Shown: piece after piece, positions 34,847 through 47,500 of the stretch
How the letters are laid out: every line of letters begins with the position of its first letter
Numbering within the stretch: position 1 is the first letter of the stretch
NCBI GenBank assembly: GCA_963995505.1
Contig: OZ023181.1
Location: forward strand, 13,016,221-13,080,220
DNA: 64,000 nucleotides
From: Hypericum androsaemum
Lineage: Eukaryota > Streptophyta > Magnoliopsida > Malpighiales > Hypericaceae
Direction of reading: 5' to 3'
The notes under the pieces: model-generated
The model's database searches: none
Seen by the model: only the letters and a program-made list of their open reading frames with translations
What the model was told of the DNA's origin: nothing
Position numbers and translations under genes: made by a program

Positions 34847-35346
34847 ACTTTAACCACCTCCTACTTTACTTTCTCTCTCCAGAGTTGGTGTCATTTTTTT
34901 GATCACTCCACGTCTTACTCCCACTTTTTTTTCCTTGCCACGTTTGTTTCCTTTTTTATATGTAAATTCTAACTTATCCAATTCTAAATTTTAGCAGTTC
35001 CTAAGCCATCTCCTTGACTTTCATTGCGTTATAAATTATGCCGCCTCATTCTAATTTTTTTTAATTTATTTGTAGTTATTTTGATGTTAAAAGAATTTAA
35101 TTTCAATTATTATTGTATTTTTAATCCATCTATTCAATTGCCGTTATGTTAAAGTTAATTCGTTCCATGTACAATTTTATATAGAAACTTTTAAGTCCAA
35201 AGCATATCTGATCTCTTTTTTTTTAGATTATCCAGATTACTAATTTTCATTGCTATTTCTTAACATAATATATTATTATTTTATCAAATAATTTAACATA
35301 CTTGATTAAACCCTACTATGTTTAATCCACATGGTCGGGTATTACA

Positions 35347-35351
35347 CTTTT
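35347..35351. repeat. Target site duplication of element 2 (right copy, CTTTT)
   Basis: CTTTT follows TATTACA directly and equals 25291-25295. The satellite resumes with CTTACCTTATCTTGCC. Confidence 0.85.
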
Positions 35352-38300
35352 CTTACCTTATCTTGCCTTATCTTTCCTTTTCTTTTCGTACTTTGCCTTT
35401 TCCTTGCCTTTTCTTACCTTTTCTTGCCTTATCTTGACTTATCTTGCCTTATCTTTCCTTATCTTACCTTTTCCTTGCGTTTCTTGCCTCTTCTTGCATT
35501 ATCTCTCCTTTTCTTTCCTTATCTTGCCTTTTCTTGCCTTATCTTGTCTTTTCTTTCTTTATCTTACATTTTCCGTGCATTTCTTGGCTTTTCTTGCATT
35601 ACATTGCCTTTTCTTTCCTCATCTTGCCTTTTCCTTGCCTTTTCTCGCTTTATCATGGCTTTTCTTTCCTTATCTTGCCTTATCTTGCATTTTCTTGCCT
35701 TTTCTTCCATTATCTTGCCTTTCCCTTGCCTTTTCTTGACTTTTCTTGCCCATTCTTGCCTTTTCTATCCATATCTTACCTTTTCCATATCTTTTCTAGC
35801 CTTTTCTTTCCTTATCTTGCCTTATCTTGTCTTTTCTTACCTTTTTTTGAATTTTCTTGCCTTTTCCTTGTCTTTTCTTGCCTTTTCCTACATTTTCCTT
35901 GCCTTTTCTTGCCTTAAGAGCCTTTTCTTTATGTATCTTGCCTTTTCCTTCCCTTTTCTTGTCTTTTCTTTCCTTTTCTTGACTTTTCAATCCTTATCTT
36001 CTCTTTTCCTTGCCATTTCTTGCATTTTCTTTGCTTTTCCTTGCCTCTTCTTACCTTTTCCTTGCCTTTTCTTACCCTTCCCTTGCCTTTTCTTGACTTT
36101 TCTTTCAGTTTCCTTCATTTTCCTTGCCTTTTCTTGCATTTTTTTGCCTTATCTTGCCTGTTCTTGATTTTTCTTTCTATATCGTGCCTTTTCCTTGCCT
36201 TTTCTTGCCATTTCTTGCCTTTTCTTATCTTGCCCTTTCCTTGCCTTTTCTTGAATTTTGTTCCCTTATATTGCCTTTTTACCCCTTTTCTTTCCTTTTC
36301 TTGCCTTATCTCGCCTTTTCTTGCATTTTATTGCCTTTTCCTTCCTTTACTTTCCTTTTCTTGCCCTTTCTTTCCTTATCTTGCCTTTTATTGTCTTTTC
36401 ATGCCTTATTTTGCCTTTTCTTGCCTTATCTTGCCATTAGTTTCCTTATCTTGCCTTTAACCTACCTTTTCTTGTCTTATCTTGCCTTTTCTTTCCTTAT
36501 CTTGCCTTTCCTTACCTTTTCTTTTCTTTTCTTGCCTTTTTCTTGCCTTATCTTGCCTTATCATGCCTTATCTTGCCTTGTCTTTCCTTATCTTGCCTTT
36601 TCCTTGTCTTTTCTTCGCATATCTTGTCTTTTCTTGTCCTTTATTGCCTTTTCTTTCCATATCTTGATTTTGTCTTGCCTTTTCATTGCCTTTTCTTGCC
36701 ATATCTTGCCTTTCATTTCCTTATCTTTCCTTTTCCTTGCCTTTTCTTGCCTTTTCCTTTCCTTTTCTTGCCCTATCTTGCCTTTTCTTTCCTTACCTTG
36801 CCTTTTCTTACCTTTTCATGCCTTATCATGCCTTTCATTTCCTTATCTTGCCTTTTCCATGCCGTTTCTTGCCTTATTTTGTCATTTCCTTGCCTTTTCT
36901 AGCCTTTTTTTGCCTTGTCTTGCCTTATCTTGCCTTTTCTTGACTTATCTTGACATTTCTTTCCTTATCTTACATTTTCCTTGCATTTCTTTCCTTTTCC
37001 TGCGTTAGCTCACCTTTTCTTTCCTTATCTTGCCTTTTCCTTGACTTTTCTTGCCTTATCATGCCTTTTATTTCCTTATCTTGCATTTTTCTCGCATTTT
37101 CTAGCCTTTTTCTTGCCTTTTCCTTCCTTTTCTTGCCTTTTCTTTCCTTATCTTGCATTTTCCTTGCCTTTTCTTGCCTTATCTTGTGTTAACTTTCCAT
37201 ATCTTGCCTTTGCCTTATCTTTTTTTGCCTTTTCTTGCCTTTTCTTTCCTTATCTTGCCTTATCTTATAGTTTTTTTCCTTTTCTTTCCTTATCTTGTAT
37301 TTTCCTTGCCATTTCTTGCCTTTTCTTATGTTATCTTGCCCTATCTTGCCATTTCTTGCCCTTTATTATCTTGCATTTTCCTTGCCTTTTCTTGCCTTAT
37401 CTTGCCTTTTATTGCATTTTCTTTCCTTAACTTTCCTTTTATTGCCTTATCTTTCCTTATCTTGCATTTTATTGTCTTTTCTTGCATTATTTTTCCTTTT
37501 CTTGCCTTTTCTTGCCTTATCTTGCCTTTTCTTACCTTATCTTACCTTTAACCTACCTTTTCTTACCTTTTCTTGCCTTATCTTGCCTTTTCCTTGCCTT
37601 TCCTTACTTTTTCTTTCCTTTTCTTGCCTTATCCTGCCTTATCCTGCCTTATCTTGCCTTTTCTTTCCTTATCTTGCCTTTTCCTATCTTTTCTTGACTT
37701 ATCTTCCCTTTTTTTAATAACTTTTTTGGCCTTGTCTTGCCTTTTCTTGCCTTATCTTACTTTTTCTTGTCTTTTCTTGCCTTATCTTCCCTTATCTTGC
37801 CTTTTCCTTTCCTTTTCTTGCCTTTTATTATCTTTTCTTGCATTTTCTTTCCATATCTTGTTTTTTCCTTGCCTTTTCTAGCCTTTTCTTGCCTTTTCCT
37901 TGCCTTTTCTTGCCTTATCTAGCCTTTTGTTTCCTTATCTTGCCTTTTCTTTCCTTACCTTGCCCGTTCCTTTCCTTTTCTTACCTTTTCCTGTCTTATC
38001 TTGTCTTATCTTGCATTTTCTTTGACATTTCTTGCCTTTTCTTTCCTTATCTTGTATTTTCTTGCCTTTTCTTAACTTGTCTTGCCTTTTCTTGCCTTAT
38101 CTTGCCTTTTGTTTCCTTATCTTGTCTTTTCCTTGCCGTTTCTTGCCTTATCTCAACATTTCTTGCTTACTTTTGCCATTTCCCTGCCTTTTCTTACTTT
38201 TTTTGCCTTGTCTTGCCTTATCTTGCTATTTCTGGACTTATCTTGCCTTTTCTTTCCTCATCTTACCTTTTTATTGCATTTCTTGCCTTTTCTTCTGTTA

Positions 38301-41300
38301 TCTCAACTTTTCGTTCCTTTTCTTGCCCTTTCCATGCCTTTTCTTTCCTTATCATGTCTTTCCTTTCCTTATCTTGCCTTTTCTTACCTTTTCCTTACCT
38401 TTTCTTGCTCTTTCTTGCCTTTTTCTTGCCATTTCTTGCCTTTTCTTTCTATTTCCTTACCCTTTCCTACCTTTTCCTTGTCATTTCTTGCCTAATCTTG
38501 CCTTATCTTGCCTTATCTTTCCTTATCTTGCCTTTTCTTACATTTTCTTGCCTTATTTTGCCTTTTCTTTCCTTATCTTGCCTTTTCCTTGCCTTTTCTT
38601 GCCTTATCTTGCATTTTCTGTCCTTATCTTGCCATCTCCTTGCCTTTTCTTGCCTTTTCTTTCCATAACTTGTCCTTTCCTTGCCCTTTCTTACCTTTTC
38701 TTGCCTTTTCATGTCTTTTCTTTCCTTATCTTGTATTTTCTTGCCTTTTCTTAACTTGTCTTGCCTTTTCTTTCCTTATCTTGCATTTTATTGCCTTTTC
38801 TTAACTTGTCTTGCCTTTTCTTGCCTTTTGTTTCCTTATCTTGCATTTTCTTGCCTTATCTCACCTTATCTTGCATTTTATGGCCTTATCTTTCCTTATT
38901 TTGCCTTTTCCTTGCCTTTTCTTGCCTTTTCTTTCCTTTTCATATCTTTTCATATCTTTTCTTCCCCTATATTGCCTTTTTATCCCTTTTCTTTCCTTTT
39001 CTTGCCTTATCTCGCCTCATCTTACCATTTATTGCATTTTCTTTCCTTAACTTTCCTTTTATTGCCTTATTTTGACTTACATTGTCTTTTCTTGCATTAT
39101 TTTGCCTTTTCTTGCCTTATCTTGCCATTAGTTTCCTTATCTTGCCTTTAACCTACCTTTTCTTGCCTTATGTTGCCTTTTCTTGCCTTATCTTGCCTTT
39201 CCTTACCTTTTCTTTCCTTTTCTTGCCTTTTTTTGCCTTATCTTGCCTTATCATGCCTTATCTTGCCTTGTCTTTCCTTATCTTGCCTTTTCCTTGTCTT
39301 TTCTTCCCATATCTTGCCTTTTCTTGTCCTTTATTGGCTTTTCTTTCCATATCTTGATTTTTTCTTGCCTTTTCTTTCCTTTTCATTGCCTTTTCTTACT
39401 TTATCTTGTCTTTTCTTATCTTTTCTTGCCAAATCTCAACTTTTCTTGTCCTTATCTAGCCTTTATCTTGCCTTTTCTTGAATTTTCCTTTCCTTTTCTT
39501 GCCTTTTCTTGCCTTATCTTGCCTTATCTTTCCTTACCTTGCCTTTTCTTACATTTTCTTAACTTTTCTTGTCTTACCTTACCTTTTCTTGCCTTATCTT
39601 ACCTTTCATTTCCTTATCTTGCCTTTTCCATGCCGTTTCTTGCCTTATTTTGCCATTTCCTTGCCTTTTCTAGCCTTTTTTTTGCCTTGTCTTGCCTTAT
39701 CTTGCCTTTTGTTGACCTATCTTGACATTTCTTTCCTTATCTTACCTTTTCCTCTCCTTTTCTTTCCTTATCTTGCCTTTTCCTCTCCTTTTCTTTCCGT
39801 ATCTTGCCTTTTTCTTGCCTTTCCTTGCCTTTTCTTTTCTTATATTGCATTTTCCTTGCCTTTTCTTGCCTTATCATGGCTTTTCTTTCCTTATCTTGCC
39901 ATTTCCTTGCCTTTTCTTGCCATATCTAGCTTTTTCTTGCCTTTTCTTGCACTTTCTTGCCTTTTCTTCCCTTATCTTGACTTTTCCTTGCCTTTTCTTG
40001 CCATATCTGGCCTACAATTGTCTTTTCTTGTCTTTTCTTGCCATTTCTTTCCATATCTTGCCTTTTCCTTATCTTTTTTAGCCTTTTCTTTCCTTTGCTT
40101 TCCTTATCTTGCCTTATCTTATCTTTTTTTGCCTTTTCTTGCCTTTTCTTTCCTTATCTTGTATTTTCCTTGCCATTTCTTGCCTTTCATTTCCTTATCT
40201 TGCCTTTTCCTTGCCATTTCTTGCCTTTTCTTGACTTTTCTTTCCTTCTCCTTGCCTTTTCTTACCTTTTCCTTGCCTTTTCTTGCCTAATCTTGCATTT
40301 TCTTGCATTTTTTTCCCTTATCTTGCCTTTTCTTTCCTTATTTTGCCTTTTCTTGCCCTTTATTATCTTGCCTTTTCCTTGCCTTTTCTTGCCTTATCTC
40401 GCCTTATCTTGCCTTTTATTGCATTTTCTTTGCTTAACTTTCCTTTTATTGCCTTTTCTTTCCTTATCTTGCATTTTCTTTTCTTTTCTTGCATTAATTT
40501 ACCTTTTCTTGCCTTTTCTTGCCTTATCTTGCCTTTTCTTACCTTATCTTACCTTTAACCTACTTTTTCTTTCCTATTCTTACCATATCTTGCCTTTTTC
40601 TTGCCTTTTCTTGCCTTATCTTGCCTTTAACCTACCTTTTCTTACCTTTTCTTTCCTTTTCTCGCCTTATCCTGCCTTATCTAGCCTTATCTTGCCTTGT
40701 CTTTCCGTATCTTGCCTTTTCCTAGTCTTTTCTTGCCTTATCTTGCCTTTTTTTTAAATCTTTTTTGGCCTTGTCTTGCCTTAACTTACTTTTTCTTGCC
40801 TTTTCTTGCCATATCTTCCCTTATCTTGCCTTTTCCTTTCCTTTTCTTGCCTTTTATTATCTTTTCTTGCCATTTCTTGCATTTTCTTTCCATATCTTGT
40901 TTTTTCCTTGCCTTTTCTAGCCTTCTCTTTTCTTTTCCTTGAATTTTTGCGCCTTATCTAGCCTTTTCTTTCCTTATCTTGCCTTTTCTTTCCTTTCCTT
41001 GCCCTTTCCTTGCCTTTTCTTACCTTTTCTTGTCTTATCTTTTCTTATCTTGCATTTTCTTTGCCATTTCTTGCCTTTTCTTTCCTTATCTTGCATTTTC
41101 TTGCATTTTCTTAACTTGTCTTGCCTTTTCGTGCCTTATCTTGCCTTTTGTGTCCTTATCTTATCTTTTCCTTGCCATTTCTTGCCTTATCTCACCATTT
41201 CTTTCCTTCTTTTGCCATTTCCTTGCCTTTTCTTACTTTTTTTTGCCTTGTCTTGCCTTATATTGCTTTTTCTGGACTTATCTTGCCTTTTCTTTCCTTA

Positions 41301-44300
41301 TCTTACCTTTTTATTATGTTTCTTGCCTTTTATTGTCTTTTCTTGCCTTTTCTTTCCATATCTTTCCTTTTCCTTATCTTTTCTAGCCTTTTCTTTCCTT
41401 TTCTTTCCATATCTTTCATTTTCCTTATCTTTTCTTTCCTTTTCTTTCCTCAACTTGCCTTATCTTGTCATATCTTGCCTTTTCCTTGCCTTTTCCTTGC
41501 CTTTTCTTCCCTTTTCCTACATTTTCCTTGCCTTATCTTGCCATTTCTTTCCGTATCTTGCCTTTTCCTAACATTTTCTTATCTTTTCCTGACTTTTCTT
41601 GACTTTTCATTCCTTATCTTGCCTTTTCCTTGCCATTTCTTGACTTTTCTTTCCTGTTCCTTGCCTTTTCTTGGCTAATCTTGCCTTATCTTACCTTATC
41701 TTGCATTTTCTTGCATTATCTTACCTTTTCTTGTCTTATCTTACCTTTTCTTGCCTTTTCTTTCCTTATCTTGCCATTTCTTGCATTTTCTTATCTTCCC
41801 TCTGCCTTGCCTTTTCTTGCCTTTTCTTCATTTTCTTCCATTATATTGCCTTTTTATCCCTTTTCTTTCCTTTTCTTGCCTTATCTCGCATTATCTTGCC
41901 TTTTATTACATTTACTTTCCTTAACTTTCCTTTTATTACCTTTTATTTCCTTATCTTGCCTTTTATTGTCTTTTCTGGCCTTATTTTGCCTTTTCTTGCT
42001 TTTTCTTGCCTTATCTTGCCATTAGTTTCCTTATCTTGCCTTTAACCTACCTTTTCTTGCATTTTCTTGCCTTATCTTCCCTTTTATTTCCTTATCTTGC
42101 CTTTTTCTTTGCCTTTCCTTGCCTTTTCTTTCCTTTTATTGCCTTATGTTGCCTTATCATGCCTTATCTTGCCTTGTCTTTCCTTATCTTGCCTTTTCCT
42201 TGTCTTTTCTTCCCTTTTCTTGCCTATTCTTGCATTTTCTTATCTTTTATTGCCTTTTCTTTCCTTTTCTTTCCATATCTTAATTTTTCCTTTCCTTTCC
42301 TTTTCTAGCCTTTGCTTTCCTTTTCGTTGCATTTTCTTGCCTTATCTTGTCTTTTCTTGCCAAATCTTGCCTTTTCTTTCCTTATCTTGCCTTTTCCTTT
42401 CCTTTTCTTACCTTATCGTGCCTTTTCTTGCCTTTTCTTACCTTTTCCTTGCCTTATCCTGCCTTATCTTATCTTATCTTGCCATTTCTTGCCTTTTCAT
42501 ACATTTTTTTGCCTTATCTTGTCTTTTCTTGCCTTTTTTTTCATTTTCTTCCCTTTTTCTTGCATTTTCTTGCCATTTCTTGCCCTTTCCTATCTTGCCT
42601 TTTCCTTGCCTTTTCTTTCCTTTTCTTGCCTTTTCTTATCTTTTCTTCCCTTATATTGCCTTTTTATCCCTTTTCTTTCCCTTTCTTGTCTTATCTCGCC
42701 TTATCTTGCTTTTTATTCTATATTTTTTCCTTAACTTTTCTTTTATTGCCTTTTCTTTCCTTATCTTGCCTTTTATTGTCTTTTCTTGCATTATTTTGCC
42801 TTTTCTTGCCTTATCTTGCCTTTTTTTGCCTTATCTTGCCTTTAGTTTCCTTATCTTGCCTTTAACCTACCTTTTCTTGCCTTATCTTACCTTCTTTTTT
42901 CCCTTATCTTGCCTTCTTTTTTGCCTTATCTTGCCTTTAGTTTCCTTATCTTGCCTTTAACCTACCTTTTCTTGCCTTATCTTGCCTTTTCCTTACCTTG
43001 CCTTGCCTTTCCTTACCTTTTCTTTCCTTTTCTTGCCTTTTCTTTTCTTGCCTTATCCTGCCATATCTTGCCTTGTCTTTCCTTGTCTTGCCTTTTCCTA
43101 GTCTTTTCTTACCTTATCTTGCCTTTTCTTTTGTTTTTTGGCCTCGTCTTGCCTTCTCTTCCTTTTATTGCCTTATCTTACTTTTTCATGCCTTTTCTTG
43201 CCTTATCTTCCCTTATCTTGCCTTTTACAGCCTTTTATTGTCTTTTCTTGCCTTTTCTTGCCTTTTCTTTCCATATCTTGTTTTTTCCTTGCCTTTTCTT
43301 GCCTTTTCTTTCCGTTTCCTTGCCTTTTCTTGCCTTATCTTGCCTTTTCTTTCCTTATCTTGCCTTTTCTTGCCTTATCTTTCCTTTTCTTTCCTTACCT
43401 TGCCCTTTCCTTGCCTTTTCTTACCTTTTCTTGCCATTTCTTGTCTTATCTTGTCCTATCTTGCATTTTCTTTGCCATTTCTTTCCTTATCTTGCATTTT
43501 CTTGCCTTTTCTTAAATTGTCTTACCTTTTCTTGCCTTATCTTGCCTTTTGTTTCCTTATCTTGCCTTTTCCTTGTCATTTCTTGCCTAATCTCGCCGTT
43601 TCTTACCTTTTTTTGCCAATTTCCTTGCCTTTTCTTGCTTTTTTTTCCTTGTCTTGCCTTATCTTACATTTTCTGGACTTATCTTACCTTTTCATTGAGT
43701 TTTTTACCTTTTCTTGCGTTATCTCGCCTTTTCTTTCCTTTTCTTGCCTTTTCTTGCCTTTTCTTGCCTTTTCATGCCTTTCCTTTCCTTATCTTGCCTT
43801 ATCATGACTTTCCTTGCCTTTTCTTGTTTTTTCTTGTCTTTTCTTGCCTTATGTTGTCTTTTCTTGCCTTTTCATGCCTTATTTTTCCTTTTCCTTGCCA
43901 TTTCTTGCCTTTTCCTACCTTTTCTTTCCTTTTCCTTGTCATTTCTTGCCTAATCTTGCCTTATCTTGCCTTTTCTTGCATTTTCTTGCCTTTTCTTACC
44001 TTTCCTTGCATTTTCCTTCCTTATTTTGCCTTTTCTTGCCTTTTCTTTCCTTATCTTTCCTTATCTTTCCTTTTCCTTGCCTTTTCTTGCCATTCCTTGC
44101 CCTTTCTTATCTTGCCTTTTCTTTGCCTTTTCTTTCCTTTTCATGCCTTTTCTTGCATTTTTCCCTTATATTGCCTTTTTATCCATTTTCTTTCTTTTTC
44201 TTGCCTTATCTCGCCTTATCTTGCCTTTTATTGACTTTTCTTTCCTTAACTTTCCTTTTATTGCCTTTTCTTTCCTTATTTTGCCTTCTATTATCTTTTC

Positions 44301-44514
44301 TTGTCGTTTCTTGTCTTATCTTGCCTTTTCCTTACCATTTCTTGCCTTTTCTTTATTTATCTTAAATTTTCTTGCCTTTTCTTAACTTATCTTGCCTTTT
44401 CTTGCCTTATCTTGACTTTTGTTTCCTTATCTTGCCTTTTCCTTGCCGTTTCATGCCTTATTTTGCCATTTCCTTTCTTTTCTTTCATTTTTTTGCCTTG
44501 TCTTGCCTTATCTT

Positions 44515-47500
44515 GGCTTTTCTTGACTTATTTAACATTTTCTTTTGTTATCTTACCTTTTCCATATGTTTCTTGCATTTTACTGCATTATCTCGCCTTT
44601 TTTTTCCTTATCTTGCATTTTCCTTGCCTTTTATTGCCTTATCATGCCTTTTCTTTCCTTATCTTGCCTTGCCTTTTCCTTTCCTTTTCTTGCCTTATCT
44701 TGCCATTTCTTTCCTTACCTTGCCTTTTCCTTGCCTTTTCTTACCTTTTCTTGTGTTATCTTGCCTTTTCTTGACTTATCTTGTCTTTTCTTTCCTTATC
44801 TTACCTGTTCCTTGAATTTCTTGCCTTTTCTTGCATTATCTGGACTTTTCTTTCCTTTTCTTACCTTTTCTCATCTTTTCTTCCCCTATATTGCCTTTTT
44901 ATCCCTTTTCTTTCATTTTCTTGCCTCCTCATCTTGCCTTTTATTGTATTTTCTTCCCTTAACTTTCCTTTTATTGCCTTTTCTTTTCTTATCTTGCCTT
45001 TTATTGTCTTTTCTTGCATTATTTTGCTTTATCTTGCCTTATCTTGCCTTTAGTTTCCTTATCTTGCCTTTAACCTACCTTTTCTTGCTTTTTCTTGCCT
45101 TTTCCTTACAGTTTCTTTCCTTTTCTTGCCTTTTCCTGACTTTTTTTGCCTTATCCTGCGTTATCATGCCTTGTCTTTCCTTATCTTGACTTTTCCAAGT
45201 CTTTTCTTGCCTTATCTTGCCTTTATCTTGCCTTTTCTTATATTTTTTAGCCTTCTCTTGCCTTATCTTTCCTTTTCTTGCCTTATCTTACCTATTCTTG
45301 ATATTGCCTTTTCATGCCTTATTTTGCCATTTCCTTGCCTTTGCTTTTGTTATCTTATCGTTTTCTTATGTTTATTGCCTTTTCTTCCATTATCTCGCCT
45401 TTTCTTTCCTTATCTTGCATTTTCCTTGCCTTTTCTTGCCTTATCATGCCTTTTCTTTCCTTATCTTGCCTTGCCTTTACTTGCCTTTTCCATGCCTTTT
45501 CTTGCCTTATATTGCCTTTTCTTTCCTTACCTTGCCTTTTCCTTTCCTTTTCTTACCTTTTCTTGCCTTATCTTGCCTTATCTTGCCTTTTCTTGACTTA
45601 TCTTATCTTTTCTTTCCTTATCTTCCATGTTCCTTGAATTTCCTGCCTTTTCTTGTGTTATCTCGACTTTTCTTTCCTTATCTTGCCTTTTCCTTGCCTT
45701 TTCTTGCCTTATCATGCCTTTTCTTTCCTTCTCTTGCCTTTTCCTTGCCATTTCTTGCCTTTTCTTGCTTTTTCTTGCCTTTTCTTGCCCTATCTTGCCT
45801 TGTCTTTCCTTTTCTTTCCTTATCCTATCTTTTACTTGACTTTTCTTGCCTTATCTTGCATTATCTTATCTTTTTTGGCCTTGTCTTGCCTTATCTTACT
45901 TTTTCTTCTCTTTTCTTGCCTCATCTTGCCTTTTCCTTGCCTTTTCCCGCCTTTTATTATCTTTTCTTGCCTTTTCTAGCCATTTCTTTCCTTTTCCTTG
46001 CCTTTCCTTGCCTTTTCTTGCCTTATCTTGCCTTTTCTTTTCTTATCTTATTTTTTCCTTGCATTTTCTAGAATTTTCTTGCCATTTCTTTCCTTTTCCT
46101 TGCCTTTTCTTGCCTTGTCTTGCCTTATCTTGCCTTTTCCTTGCCTTTTCCTTTCCTTTTCTTGCCTTATCTTGCCTTATCTTTCCTGCCTTTTCTTACT
46201 TTTTCTTACCATTTCTTGTCTTATCTTTCCTTTTCCTTGCCATAACTAACTTTTTCTTGCCTTTTCTTGCCTTATCTTCCCTTATCTTTCATTTTCCTTG
46301 CCTTTCCTTGCCTTTTCTTTCCATATCTTATTTTTTCCTTGCCTTTTCCTACCTTTTCTTACTTTTTCTTTCCGTTTCTTGTCTTATCTTGCCTTTTCCT
46401 TACCATTTCTTGCCTTTTCTTAACTTATCTTACCTTTTCTTGCCTTTTCTTAACTTATCTTACCTTTTCTTGCCTTATCTTGCCTTTTCCTTGCCGTTTC
46501 ATACCTTATTTTGCCATTTCCTTTCTTTTCTTGCATTTTTTTGCCTTGTCTTGCCTTATCTTGTCTTTTCTTGACTTATTTTACATTTTCTTTTGCTACC
46601 TTACCTTTTCCATATGTTTCTTGCCTTTTCTTGCATTATCTTGCCTTTTCTTTCCTTATCTTGCATTTTCCTTTCCTTTTCTTGCCTTATCATGTATTTT
46701 CTTTCCTTATCTTGCCTTGCCTTTTCCTTTACTTTTCTTGCCTTATCTTGCCATTTCTTTCCTTACCTTGCCCTTTCCTTGCCTTTTCTTACCTTTTCTT
46801 GTGTTATCTTACCTTTTCTTAACTTATCTTGTCTTTTCTTTCCTTATCTTACCTGTTCCTTGAATTTCTTGCCTTTTCTTATGTTATCTCAACTTTTCTT
46901 TCCTTTTCTTACCTTTTCTCATCTTTTCTTCCCCTATATTGCCTTTTTATCCCTTTTCTTTCCTTTTCTTGCCTCCTCATCTTGCCTTTTATTGCATTTT
47001 CTTTCCTTAACTTTCCTTTTATTGCCTTTTCTTTTCTTATCTTACCTTTTATTGTCTTTTCTTGCATTATTTTGCATTTTCTTGCCTTATCTTGCCTTTG
47101 GTTTCCTTATCTTGCTTTTAACCTACCTTTTCTTACCTTATCTTGCCTTATCTTGCCTTTCCTTGCCTTTCCTTACATTTTCTTTCCTTTTCTTGCCTTT
47201 TCCTGACTTTTTTTGCCTTATCCTGCCTTATCATGCCTTGTTTTTCCTTATCTTGACTTTTCCAAGTCTTTTCTTGCCTTATCTTGCCTTTATCTTGCCT
47301 TTTCTTATCTTTTTTGTCCTTCTCTTGCCTTTTCTTGCCTTATCTTACCTTTTCTTGCCATATCTTCCCTTATCATGCCTTTTCCTTGCCTTTTCTTGTC
47401 TTTTATTGTTTTTTCTTGCCTTTTCATTCCATATCTTATTTTTTCCTTGCCTTTTCCAGCCTTTTCTTGACTTTTACTTATCTTTTCTTGCCTTATCTAG

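Larger units (their letters stand above)
25296..35346 (-). mobile_element. Element 2: large non-autonomous LTR retrotransposon
   Basis: The element is 10,051 bp and lies on the minus strand, with CTTTT target duplications. The left (3') LTR is 25296-27973 and the right (5') LTR 31346-35346, ending TGTCA...TTACA on the top strand. The primer binding site (31326-31341) and polypurine tract (27974-27986) lie where expected and set the orientation. The AAGGAGGGGAGAA tract followed by TGTAATACCC is typical of plant Ty3/gypsy chromoviruses of the Tekay/Del type; this placement is tentative because no pol gene remains. The 3.4-kb interior has no recognisable gag, protease, RT, RNase H or integrase, so it resembles a large retrotransposon derivative mobilised in trans. 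LTR mismatches counted by eye range from about 1 to 5 percent between stretches, lower than in element 1. Confidence 0.9.
31346..35346 (-). repeat. Element 2 5' LTR (4001 bp, carries a nested insertion)
   Basis: The LTR starts TGTCACGAACC and ends TATTACA on the top strand, adjoining the CTTTT duplication. Without the nested poly-A insertion and its duplicated target it would be about 2.86 kb. It has nine 55-bp units (32058-32536) against seven in the 3' LTR, plus about 14 bp near 33595 and about 50 bp near 33643-33692 absent from the other copy. Identity to the 3' LTR is very high around 32620-32920 and 34880-35346 and lower near 31560-31740. Confidence 0.92.
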
